Of a stretch of DNA of 17,204 nucleotides, positions 7,333 through 15,076 are shown one piece after another. The position numbers and the translations under genes are program-made. The stretch comes from Erysipelothrix sp. UBA3383 (GTDB taxonomy: Bacteria; Bacillota_I; Bacilli_A; Erysipelotrichales; Erysipelotrichaceae): NCBI GenBank assembly GCA_002358955.1, contig DEPV01000014.1, forward strand, positions 1 to 17,204. The letters run 5' to 3'. The stretch's first letter is position 1, and every line of letters begins with the position of its first letter. The notes under the pieces were generated by a model that saw nothing but the letters and a program-made list of their open reading frames with translations, was not told where the DNA came from and searched no databases.

Positions 7333-7797
7333 TTATTGAATGGTTAAGAAATCAGTAGTATCAGGTGTTACTTCCTGGTGAAGATTATTTATCTCAATGG
7401 TTTCACCATTAGTAAAAACAACCATTGTCACAGGATCTTTGCCTGCTTTAACAAGTGAGTCCAAATTAACCTTTGCAAGCAGTTGTCCTTGTTTTACAGT
7501 ATCTCCCTGCTTAACAAATGAAGTAAAACCTTCACCATCAAGTTCAACAGTATCAATACCGATATGAATTAATACTTCATGACCTTGTTTATTCTTAAGT
7601 CCGAAAGCATGACCGGTTGGAAAGGCTACTGTTAACTCACCACTAAAAGGAGCATAGACTTCCCCTATGGATAAGTTAATAGCAAAGCCATCACCCAATA
7701 GTTTCTTTGAGAACATTTGGTCGGATACAGATTCTAAAGGCACCAGTTTTCCTGTACCAATGCTTTGAAAAGTTTCTTTCTTTTTAAATTTGAACAT
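7333..7797 (-). CDS. Stand-alone PTS glucose-type EIIA component
   Basis: This 154-residue cytoplasmic protein passes phosphate from HPr to an EIIB domain. It is a complete EIIA-Glc family member: a short lysine-rich N-terminus, the beta-sandwich core with GEVYAPFSGEL, TGHAFG (His63, the supporting histidine) and LIHIGIDTVELDG with His78 as the phosphorylated residue, then the KQGDTVKQGQLL segment. The start codon overlaps the treC stop by one base (TAATG), with GGAGGAG just upstream, so the two are probably translationally coupled. The EIIBC protein in this operon has no EIIA domain, so this gene most likely completes the trehalose permease; it may also serve other sugars lacking their own EIIA. 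Confidence 0.93.
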   Translation of the reverse strand: MFKFKKKETFQSIGTGKLVPLESVSDQMFSKKLLGDGFAINLSIGEVYAPFSGELTVAFPTGHAFGLKNKQGHEVLIHIGIDTVELDGEGFTSFVKQGDTVKQGQLLAKVNLDSLVKAGKDPVTMVVFTNGETIEINNLHQEVTPDTTDFLTIQ

Positions 7798-9416
7798 TAT
7801 TCTCCTCCAATCTTTACCACCAGTGTTTCATAGGGTTTAAGTTTGATAGTTTGATCTGTTGAGTTTCGATCATAGTTACTTAGAATAACTGATTCTACAG
7901 GAGCATCTATTTCATAAGATACAGATTCACCAAAGAAGTTATTGATAAATAGGTATGTCTTTCCATCATACGTTTTCTTATAGTTAAATAATTTCTCATG
8001 ATCAAGGTCTAAAAATTCAATCTTACCTTTTTGAATCACATTATCAGAATGACGTAGAGCAATAAGGTGTTTATAGAAATTAAAGATTGAGTGTTCATCA
8101 GCTACCGATTCTTCAACTGAAATTAGTTGTTTGGAATGACTCAGGTCAAGCCATGGTGTACCACTGGTAAAACCATGATGATCCCCATTAATCGTCCATG
8201 GCATTGGAGTACGCCCATTATCACGTGAGTGATGCGATAATGCATGCATCTTCTCTTCATGAGTTCCCTCTAACAAACGGTATGCGTTAAGACTTTCAAT
8301 ATCTTTAAAAGTATCAATCGATTCAAACTCAGCATTAGGCAGTCCAATCTCTTCTCCCTGATAGATGTACATGATTCCACGCATGTTATGAATCGCATTT
8401 GCTAGTAGTGTTGCAGATTGATAGTGATAATTTTTTACATCACCAAAGCGGCTGACAGAGCGCGGTTGATCATGATTATTTAAAAATAGAGCAACCAATG
8501 CTTGTTCATCTTGTGATGCAATTTGCCACTGTGACAATATCTTTTTAAGCTCTAAGAAATCAAAGTCTTGTACATGCCATTTCTTACCATCTTTGTAATC
8601 CACCTTTAAATGGTGGAATTGGAATATTGTCGATAACTCATCACTCTTAGGATTTGCATAACGAACCCCATCTTCAAGTGAAGTTGATGACATCTCCCCT
8701 ACAGTAAGAACATCAGGATGTTTACCAAAAGTAGCTTTATTCAAGCGATTTAAAAATTCATGAACACGTCTTCCATCAGTATAGAAACGACGTCCATCAC
8801 CAATGTAATCATCTTCAAAAACTTCAGGCTTTGAAATAAGGTTAACAACATCAAATCGTAAACCTTTAATGCCTTTGGCTAACCAAAAATTTACAATATT
8901 GCACATCTCTTCAAAGACATCATCATTCTCCCAGTTTAAATCAGCTTGAGAAACATCAAACAGATGAAGGTATGATAAATCAAGTTCTGGAACATATTCC
9001 CATGCAGTACCACCAAATTTAGACTTCCAGTTGGTTGTTTCCTTACGGAAGAAATAGTAATCCATATATTTTGGATCACCCTTCAGTGCCTTTTGAAACC
9101 ATTCATGTTCAATTGAAGTATGGTTTAATACCATATCAAACATGATTTCAATATCACGCTTACCTGCTTCAGCTACTAGTGTATCTAGATCATCCATTGT
9201 TCCAAACAGTGGATCAATGGTGTAATAGTCTTTTGCATCATACCCATTATCCTTTTGAGGTGAGGTATGCACTGGTGTTAACCAGAGCATATCCACCCCT
9301 AGATTTTGTAAGTAATCAAGTTCTGAGATAATTCCTTTTAAATCGCCAATCCCATCCCCATCGGTATCTTTAAAACTCTTGGGATAGATTTGGTATACTA
9401 CTTTATTTTCAAACAT
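7797..9416 (-). CDS. treC: Trehalose-6-phosphate hydrolase (phospho-alpha-glucosidase)
   Basis: The 539-residue cytoplasmic GH13 enzyme cleaves trehalose-6-phosphate, delivered by the PTS, into glucose and glucose-6-phosphate. It begins VVYQIYPKSFKDTDGDGIGDLKGI, the oligo-1,6-glucosidase/TreA type. Catalytic residues are Asp189 in GLRFDVVN, Glu241 in TVGEM and Asp316 in FLNNHDQPR. The segment GDGRRFYTDGRRVHEFL (about 206-222) is like that of TreA/TreC rather than plain oligo-1,6-glucosidases, and a trehalose-type EIIBC sits directly upstream. Start ATG 9416 overlaps the treP stop by one base (TAATG) and is preceded by GAGGAG. Length is usual for the family. A broader alpha-glucosidase activity is possible but less likely in this context. 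The symbol could equally be treA by Bacillus usage. Confidence 0.9.
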   Translation of the reverse strand: MFENKVVYQIYPKSFKDTDGDGIGDLKGIISELDYLQNLGVDMLWLTPVHTSPQKDNGYDAKDYYTIDPLFGTMDDLDTLVAEAGKRDIEIMFDMVLNHTSIEHEWFQKALKGDPKYMDYYFFRKETTNWKSKFGGTAWEYVPELDLSYLHLFDVSQADLNWENDDVFEEMCNIVNFWLAKGIKGLRFDVVNLISKPEVFEDDYIGDGRRFYTDGRRVHEFLNRLNKATFGKHPDVLTVGEMSSTSLEDGVRYANPKSDELSTIFQFHHLKVDYKDGKKWHVQDFDFLELKKILSQWQIASQDEQALVALFLNNHDQPRSVSRFGDVKNYHYQSATLLANAIHNMRGIMYIYQGEEIGLPNAEFESIDTFKDIESLNAYRLLEGTHEEKMHALSHHSRDNGRTPMPWTINGDHHGFTSGTPWLDLSHSKQLISVEESVADEHSIFNFYKHLIALRHSDNVIQKGKIEFLDLDHEKLFNYKKTYDGKTYLFINNFFGESVSYEIDAPVESVILSNYDRNSTDQTIKLKPYETLVVKIGGE

Positions 9417-10834
9417 TATTTCTCCTCTTTTTTCCCTCTAAGCACAGTCAGTGTAAAGGGTACTACTATTGCTACTAATGTAATTCCAAAGAACACAATA
9501 TATTTATCCAAGTTAAATGATAAGAATCCTAAGATCCCACCTACACCAATGGAATTTGCCATCAGACCTGATCCTACTGATAATACAGCTGCAATACTTG
9601 AACCAATCATCGCCATTAAGAATGGCCAACGGTATTTCAAGTTAATCCCAAACATCGCCGGTTCTGTAACTCCCAGATATGCAGAGATGATTGCAGGAAT
9701 ACTAACTTGCTCTTCTTCCTTGTTACCTCGATGTAACCACAAGATTCCCAGTACTGCAGACCCTTGAGCAATGTTACTAAACGCAATCATTGGCCATAGT
9801 AGTGTTCCTCCAAAGTCGGTTGCAAGTTGTAGATCAATGGCATTGGTCATATGGTGAAGTCCAGTAATAACAAGTGGTGCATAGAAGAATCCAAAGATTG
9901 CTGCAAAGACCACTTTAAAGCTTGATGTTAATCCTGTATACACAACTGTTGAAATCCATGAACCAATCGTCCATCCAATTGGACCTAGGACTAAGTGTGC
10001 AATTAATACGGTTGGTACTAATGAGAACAGTGGTACAAATACCATTGAAATCGCATTAGGAATGATTTTCTTAAAGAATCGTTCTAAGTAAACTAAAGTA
10101 AATCCTGCCATCATAGCGGGTAATACTTGTGCTTGATATCCAATCATATTCACTTGTGCAAATCCAAAGTCCCAAACTGGAATATCACCAGGTGCTGTAT
10201 TGATCACTGCATAAGCATTTAATAACTGTGGTGATACTAATGTTAATCCTAGGATGATTCCTAAGATTTGAGTTGTTCCCATCTTACGTGAGATGGACCA
10301 TGTAATCCCTACTGGTAAGAAGTGGAATATCGCTTCTCCGATTAACCAAAGAAAATGGTTGACCCCGCCCCAGAATTGGTAAGTATCTGCGATGGTCTGT
10401 TTAACACCATTCACATCGATCAGTGCAACCTCACCTAAAATATTTCTAAATCCTAAAATCAATCCACCTGTAATGATTGCAGGAATTAGTGGTGCAAAGA
10501 TTTCTGCTAAGTTGGACATCAGTCTTTGAATTGGGTTTTGGTTTGTTTTCGCCAATTCCTTCACTGAGTCTTTTGTACTGCTTTCAATTCCAGTTAATGC
10601 TGTGAACTCATTATAGAACACATCCACATCATTCCCAATAACAACTTGAAACTGACCTGCTTGAGTAAATGTCCCACGAACAGATTTTAAAGCCTCTATC
10701 CCTTCGACATCTGCTTTTGACTCATCCTTTAGGACAAATCGTAAACGCGTCACGCAATGGGTTAAAGCAACAATATTGTCTTTTCCCCCAAGCAAGACCT
10801 CCATACTTTGAACATCTTGAGTATATTTACTCAT
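9416..10834 (-). CDS. treP: Trehalose-specific PTS permease, EIIBC
   Basis: This 472-residue membrane protein imports trehalose as trehalose-6-phosphate. The N-terminal EIIB domain (about 1-90) has the phosphorylated Cys27 in THCVTRLRF. The EIIC domain follows with about ten hydrophobic segments and the conserved TGLHHM and GVTEPAMFGINLKYRWPF motifs, the latter typical of the trehalose/sucrose branch. No EIIA domain is attached; a separate EIIA is encoded two genes downstream. I chose ATG 10834 because AGAAGGAGGA lies just upstream. An earlier in-frame ATG at 10867 adds 11 non-conserved residues and sits at the foot of the terminator hairpin. Expression should depend on antitermination at the RAT/terminator between 10870 and 10945. 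Sucrose specificity is the main alternative; treC next door argues for trehalose. Confidence 0.9.
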   Translation of the reverse strand: MSKYTQDVQSMEVLLGGKDNIVALTHCVTRLRFVLKDESKADVEGIEALKSVRGTFTQAGQFQVVIGNDVDVFYNEFTALTGIESSTKDSVKELAKTNQNPIQRLMSNLAEIFAPLIPAIITGGLILGFRNILGEVALIDVNGVKQTIADTYQFWGGVNHFLWLIGEAIFHFLPVGITWSISRKMGTTQILGIILGLTLVSPQLLNAYAVINTAPGDIPVWDFGFAQVNMIGYQAQVLPAMMAGFTLVYLERFFKKIIPNAISMVFVPLFSLVPTVLIAHLVLGPIGWTIGSWISTVVYTGLTSSFKVVFAAIFGFFYAPLVITGLHHMTNAIDLQLATDFGGTLLWPMIAFSNIAQGSAVLGILWLHRGNKEEEQVSIPAIISAYLGVTEPAMFGINLKYRWPFLMAMIGSSIAAVLSVGSGLMANSIGVGGILGFLSFNLDKYIVFFGITLVAIVVPFTLTVLRGKKEEK

Positions 10835-10869
10835 CTTTCTTCCTCCTTCTGACACCTCTAAAAACATAA

Positions 10870-10922
10870 AAGACCCCTCTTAAAAACATGTTTAAAATAA
10901 ACATATCTTTAAGAAAGGTCTT
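10870..10922 (-). terminator. Attenuator hairpin in front of treP
   Basis: On the minus strand AAGACC (10922-10917) pairs with GGTCTT (10875-10870), continued by UUCUUAAA with UUUAAGAG-type pairing and AUGUUU with AAACAU, giving a long stem followed by a T-rich tail (TTTTATGTTTTT). Its first six bases are also the 3' end of the RAT, so the two structures exclude each other. Confidence 0.8.
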
Positions 10923-10945
10923 GCCCAATAGTTAGGTTACAAGCC
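10917..10945 (-). promoter_or_regulatory. RNA antiterminator (RAT) for the BglG-family regulator
   Basis: The 29-nt minus-strand sequence starts GGCTTGTAAC and ends GGGCAAGACC. Length and bases match the known BglG/LicT-type RAT (for example bgl: GGATTGTTAC ... AGGCAAAACC). Its first nine bases include the antiterminator's last codons and TAA stop, and its last six bases are the 5' arm of the attenuator stem. Bound regulator would hold the RAT closed and let transcription pass into treP. Confidence 0.85.
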
Positions 10946-11785
10946 AACAAGTATAATCTTTTCCAATCGGTGTAGGTGGATTGTAAGATATACCATCTCT
11001 TGTGAGTGTATCGGTGTTTTAAGCCGTGTCTCTATATAGTTGTGAATCTGTAGCGCACATTTGTAAGCACTCTCAAACTCTACAATCACATTATGCAATA
11101 TAATTTCATCGAAGTCAACTTGTTTCATCTCCATGATTCTTTGGATCAACATTTTAAGATGAATCATAATCCTTTGAGTATGGATTTCTTGCGACTTAAG
11201 TCCTACTAAATAATAGTCTCTGATGATATTCAAACAATCAAATACCATCTCTGTTAATACCGTTGATTGATTCTCAATTTTACCATTCATACCATTTACA
11301 ACATGCATGGTTAGAAATCCAATCTCATCTTCAGGAAACTCAATTTCAAAGACTTCGTTTACACGTCCCAATAATTTTTGCGAGAAACTAAATTCCTCAC
11401 TGTATAAAATTTGCAAATCAAACATCAAATAGTTTTTAATGTCTTGCCCTGATTGGAATCGCTCATATGCAAAGTGAATGTGATCAATAAGCGATAAATA
11501 AGCGTGATGTTCCAGTTGAATCTTTGATTCACGGGATAATTCTTCAATAATACGATATAACTTGAAAAATAAATCTTCTGGTATTTCTCGAATTAATTGA
11601 CTGGCCTTATAGTAATCGTCTTCTTTTAATTCAAAGATCTTCTCAATTTTATCAGGTGGGATAATGCTGCGTACCTTAGCATTGAAACCAATACCCAAAC
11701 CCACAACCATAACTTCCTGATAACCACTGATTGCCTGAACGACATTATTATTTAATATTTTTTTAACACGATATTTAGGTTCCAT
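10937..11785 (-). CDS. BglG/LicT-family transcription antiterminator of the trehalose operon
   Basis: This 282-residue RNA-binding regulator has an N-terminal CAT domain (about 1-57; KILNNNVV and GIGFNAK) and two PTS-regulation domains. PRD1 (about 66-172) has His102 and His161 (FLTMHVV); PRD2 (about 173-282) has His209 and His270 (YLTIHLHR). By family knowledge, PTS phosphorylation of these histidines sets dimerisation and activity. With no inducer, a cognate EII phosphorylates PRD1 and inactivates the protein; HPr can activate through PRD2. Its RAT target starts at its own stop codon, ahead of treP, so trehalose is the likely inducer through TreP. Start ATG 11785 follows AAAGGA. It has its own promoter and no RAT before it. 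Usual length is 275-285 residues. Confidence 0.92.
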   Translation of the reverse strand: MEPKYRVKKILNNNVVQAISGYQEVMVVGLGIGFNAKVRSIIPPDKIEKIFELKEDDYYKASQLIREIPEDLFFKLYRIIEELSRESKIQLEHHAYLSLIDHIHFAYERFQSGQDIKNYLMFDLQILYSEEFSFSQKLLGRVNEVFEIEFPEDEIGFLTMHVVNGMNGKIENQSTVLTEMVFDCLNIIRDYYLVGLKSQEIHTQRIMIHLKMLIQRIMEMKQVDFDEIILHNVIVEFESAYKCALQIHNYIETRLKTPIHSQEMVYLTIHLHRLEKIILVGL

Positions 11786-11817
11786 AATAATCCTTTCTCG
11801 ACAAACTGACTAAAGCA

Positions 11818-11846
11818 ATCATACATAAAGTATAAATATTTAACAA
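11818..11846 (-). promoter_or_regulatory. Promoter of the antiterminator and trehalose operon
   Basis: TTGTTA (11846-11841) and TATGAT (11823-11818) are 17 nt apart on the minus strand, placed between the upstream terminator and the antiterminator start, giving a leader of about 25 nt. No cre site is obvious here. Confidence 0.7.
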
Positions 11847-11866
11847 GTATAAGCTTCTGAATCGAT

Positions 11867-11899
11867 ATAAAAAATAACACGTTTGTAATAAACGTGTTA
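11867..11899 (-). terminator. Rho-independent terminator of the rex-asnS-amidase-ABC-F operon
   Basis: TAACACGTTT (on the minus strand from 11899) pairs perfectly with AAACGTGTTA across a 5-nt loop (11885-11889) and is followed by TTTTTT. The ABC-F stop codon TAA is itself the first three bases of the stem, a very compact arrangement. Confidence 0.93.
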
Positions 11900-13753
11900 C
11901 TCTCCATCGATTTCTTCCAGTGTCATAACGATACTGGTCCAATCGGATTCTTTACTTTTAATTTCATTGTGAATGCCATCAATGACATCATTCACTTCAT
12001 TCATGCGTTCAAAGTCATGATAAATTTCGGGATCAAATCGTGATTCACGATGCAATTCCAATTCTTCATACAGAACAATCAATTCTTCTTCTAACTTTTT
12101 AGCAGTTCGTTGCATGCGTTTATAATTAACAAAGTCTTCCTTAGAAGTTTTCTTAATTTCTTTTTGGACGGTCTTTTCGGCCTCAATGACTTCACTCATT
12201 GTTTTTTGAGTATGGGTAATTTTACCATCTTCTAAAACAAGAATATCCGTTGCAATCTTATCGATAAAGTAACGGTCATGAGATACAAATAGCATTGTTC
12301 CATCATAGTCTTTCAGTGCTTTCTCAAGTGCTTCCTTACCTTGAATATCAAGGTGGTTGGTAGGCTCATCCAGTACCAGGAAGTTATCTTGTGATAACAT
12401 CAGTTTAATCAGGCTAAGACGAACACGTTCCCCTCCTGATAAAACTCCTACAGACTTAAAGACATCCTCCCCTTTGAAAAGGAATCTTCCTAAAGCAGTA
12501 CGAATTTCAGTATGATCAAGTTCAGGGAATTCATCCCAAATCTCTTCAAGAACTGTTTTATTCATGGAGAAATCAAGTAATTGCTGATCAAAATATCCCA
12601 TATGGATTTGATGCCCCAGTAACATTTCACCTGATATTTTTGGTAATCGATCTGCGATTGTTTTAAGTAGTGTTGATTTACCAGATCCATTTTCACCAAC
12701 AATTGCAAAACGACGGCCACGTTCTATAGTTTCAGTAATACTCAGTAGTGGTTTATTATACCCTACAGTTAAGTCATCCATAATAAGGACTTCTTTACCA
12801 CCTCGAATTTGTGCCTTAAACTGAGCTTTAAACTCGCGTTTATGATCATTTTTTTCTTCGAGTTTATCCATGCGATCAAGATATTTAATCTTGGATTGAG
12901 CGAATGCGGCCTTACTTTTCTTATAACGGAATTTTTCAATCAGCGCTTCTAAACGTTCGATTTCTTTTTTCTGCTGTGCAACTTTGACGTTGTGACGTGC
13001 AATTGCAGTTTCCTTTAGTTTTAGATAATTGGTATAGTTTGCTTCATAACGTGTTGCAACACCATCTTCTAGATCCACTAAAATATTACATACACGGTCT
13101 AAAAATAAACGGTCATGACTGACCAGAACCACTGCACCTTCATAAGATGCAAGATACCCTTCCAACCATTCAATCGTAGAAATATCAAGGTGGTTGGTTG
13201 GCTCATCCAGAAATAAGATATCAGGTTTACTTAAGAGTAAACGAATGAATGAAAGACGTGTTACTTGCCCCCCTGAGAAGGTATTAATAGGACGGTCTAA
13301 ATCACTCACTTCAAAATTAAACTGGGTCATCATCGTATTGATGTCAGTTTCATAGGTATACCCACCCTTACTGATAAACTCAGTTTGGATGCGATCGAAT
13401 TGTTGTAATATCGCATCGGAATGATCCGTCAGCATGCGCTTTTCTACATCTTCCAAGCGTTTTTGAAGTGCAAAGACTTCAGTAAAAACATCGTTGAAAA
13501 AATCTTTAACTAAAACTGTATCATCTACGATGTTAATCTGGTCTAGAAAACCAGTTTTTGTGTTTGAACGGAAAAAGACATCTCCCGAATCCAAATCCAC
13601 TTCTTTTGAGAAAACACGAAGTAGCGTTGTTTTACCAGCACCATTGGCACCAATAATCGCTACTTTTTCATGACGTTTAATCAGTAAATTTAAATCGGTA
13701 AAGACATCTTGTGATCCAAACGATTTGTAAGCATTTCTAACTTGTAAAATCAT
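11897..13753 (-). CDS. ABC-F family ATPase (YdiF/Uup-like ribosome-associated protein)
   Basis: The 618-residue soluble protein has two ABC ATPase domains and no membrane segment. Domain 1: Walker A GANGAGKTT (35-43), signature FSGGQ (159-163), Walker B LFLDEPTNHLD (180-190). Domain 2: GENGSGKST (353-361), LSGGE (438-442), FLVLDEPTNHLD (458-469). Both catalytic glutamates are present (184 and 463). A charged linker helix pair lies between them (about 240-315), and a C-terminal coiled coil (about 525-618) follows. ABC-F proteins bind the ribosomal E site and help translation or protect against antibiotics. The long C-terminal coiled coil fits the YdiF/Uup branch more than dedicated resistance proteins. 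It starts at ATG 13753 with AGGTGA, 13 nt after the amidase-like gene. In Bacillus subtilis ydiF also lies near rex (from memory), which supports a housekeeping role. Confidence 0.88.
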   Translation of the reverse strand: MILQVRNAYKSFGSQDVFTDLNLLIKRHEKVAIIGANGAGKTTLLRVFSKEVDLDSGDVFFRSNTKTGFLDQINIVDDTVLVKDFFNDVFTEVFALQKRLEDVEKRMLTDHSDAILQQFDRIQTEFISKGGYTYETDINTMMTQFNFEVSDLDRPINTFSGGQVTRLSFIRLLLSKPDILFLDEPTNHLDISTIEWLEGYLASYEGAVVLVSHDRLFLDRVCNILVDLEDGVATRYEANYTNYLKLKETAIARHNVKVAQQKKEIERLEALIEKFRYKKSKAAFAQSKIKYLDRMDKLEEKNDHKREFKAQFKAQIRGGKEVLIMDDLTVGYNKPLLSITETIERGRRFAIVGENGSGKSTLLKTIADRLPKISGEMLLGHQIHMGYFDQQLLDFSMNKTVLEEIWDEFPELDHTEIRTALGRFLFKGEDVFKSVGVLSGGERVRLSLIKLMLSQDNFLVLDEPTNHLDIQGKEALEKALKDYDGTMLFVSHDRYFIDKIATDILVLEDGKITHTQKTMSEVIEAEKTVQKEIKKTSKEDFVNYKRMQRTAKKLEEELIVLYEELELHRESRFDPEIYHDFERMNEVNDVIDGIHNEIKSKESDWTSIVMTLEEIDGE

Positions 13754-13766
13754 ATTATCACCTGTC

Positions 13767-15062
13767 TTAATCGATTCTTAATCCTTTAAGAATCCCTTTT
13801 GCAGTTGCTTCGATGATGGCTTCATTTTGATTGATCCAAGAATCATAAGTAATGTCATCATTAATAAATCCATAATCAATGGAAACAACTTGCATGCCTT
13901 TGTTGTGTTCTTTATATTCAGCATGAAGGGAGGTAAAAGCATCCTTACGGCCTGCTCCTGTGAACTGCCCACCCATTTCTGATATAACATCACGACCATC
14001 AATATTACCATTGAGTCGTGTTTTAAAAACACCTTTAAGGTTATTTTTTGTTGTAAAATTTGAAGTTGGTAAGTCACTTACCGCATTCAATGCTTCCATA
14101 ATGCTGTTAGCAAGCCCGTTGGTTGCATAATTACTGTATAAAATCGTCATTCCTTTATCGGGCTTATAGAATGAGAACTGTAAATTAAATTGGAAATAGT
14201 ATTTCGCCTGAGTTGCATATGCAATCTCAGTACGTGAACCCTTACCAAACTGTTCAATCGGACTGGCATGATCGCGCAGTAATTTTACTTTAAGACCTTT
14301 TTCTTCCAGGATCTTTTTAACACCTTGCGCCAGTAGATAAGTCTCATCAGCCTCAACAATTTCCTTACGTTTGGCTCCGTAGTTAATATCTCCATTGTCT
14401 TTCAGTGTTAAACCACCAGGATCAATTACGATATCATACTGCTCTTCTGGCATGGTTTGTGTTTGAACTAAGAAATAAAGATAGTTATCATCTAATTGGA
14501 AGTCATCCTCATTTTTGAATGCATCTTTATCTGCGATGAAGTCTAAAGTTTTAACTTCATTATTATGAGATAGTGATGTAAATTGATCCTGTACTGCTTT
14601 AGCAGATACAAAACGTTGACGCTCCAAGCCATTTAAAATCTCAACGGCATAGAAGCCATTACTCAACTGCTCAATTGGAATTTTAGAATCCAATTCCGAA
14701 CCCATTAAAAACGAGAACTCATCTTCTGGATTGCATAAGTTACGAACGTAGATTGTTTTTCCTAGAAGCGGATCTTTATCACCAACAAGATAGTCTGACT
14801 CATAAATCCCTAAGGTCTCACCATAAACACCATAGTCCTCAAAGACTCGTGTTTGATCAACAAGATCTTGAGATAGGAGTTCTTGTGCTCTTTTAGGATT
14901 CAATCCGCAAAACGCTAAATTTTGATTTGTTTGTTTTTGTTCTTTTGGTAATACAATGGAGATAATACTAAATACCAAAAGTGCCACCAATAATACAAAA
15001 GGAACTACAATCTTGTAGTTCACTTTTCTATTCTTAGGGACATAACTGTGATGAAAATTCAT
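13767..15062 (-). CDS. Membrane-anchored amidase_3-like protein lacking the catalytic histidines
   Basis: This 431-residue protein has a short basic cytoplasmic N-terminus, one transmembrane helix (about 17-38) and a large extracellular part. Residues about 50-205 match nothing I recognise. From 209 on it follows the N-acetylmuramoyl-L-alanine amidase (Amidase_3) fold: IVIDPGG (211-217), YGAKRKEIVEADETYLLAQGVKKILEEKGLKVKLLRD (229-263), KYYFQFN (287-293) and VSIDYGFINDD (393-403). In active enzymes these read DPGHGG, EK(D/E), SIHAN and VE.GF. Here the first zinc histidine is absent (PGG), the second is replaced (FQFN) and the late catalytic Glu is Asp (SIDYGF). The protein is therefore probably not a zinc amidase; it may bind peptidoglycan or regulate another hydrolase. 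It starts at ATG 15062 after TAGGAG, 14 nt after asnS. Confidence 0.75.
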   Translation of the reverse strand: MNFHHSYVPKNRKVNYKIVVPFVLLVALLVFSIISIVLPKEQKQTNQNLAFCGLNPKRAQELLSQDLVDQTRVFEDYGVYGETLGIYESDYLVGDKDPLLGKTIYVRNLCNPEDEFSFLMGSELDSKIPIEQLSNGFYAVEILNGLERQRFVSAKAVQDQFTSLSHNNEVKTLDFIADKDAFKNEDDFQLDDNYLYFLVQTQTMPEEQYDIVIDPGGLTLKDNGDINYGAKRKEIVEADETYLLAQGVKKILEEKGLKVKLLRDHASPIEQFGKGSRTEIAYATQAKYYFQFNLQFSFYKPDKGMTILYSNYATNGLANSIMEALNAVSDLPTSNFTTKNNLKGVFKTRLNGNIDGRDVISEMGGQFTGAGRKDAFTSLHAEYKEHNKGMQVVSIDYGFINDDITYDSWINQNEAIIEATAKGILKGLRID

Positions 15063-15076
15063 TCTGTATAAAACTC

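Noticed and set aside
9390..9767. Plus-strand open frame of 125 codons
   Set aside because: It is antisense to treP and treC, has no ribosome site or recognisable domain, and the minus-strand genes are unmistakable.
10835..10867. Upstream ATG at 10867 as the treP start
   Set aside because: It adds 11 residues not expected in EIIB and sits at the base of the attenuator; AGAAGGAGGA directly precedes ATG 10834.
13778..14077. Minus-strand 99-codon frame inside the amidase-like gene
   Set aside because: It is another frame of the same sequence; the amidase frame carries the conserved motifs throughout.
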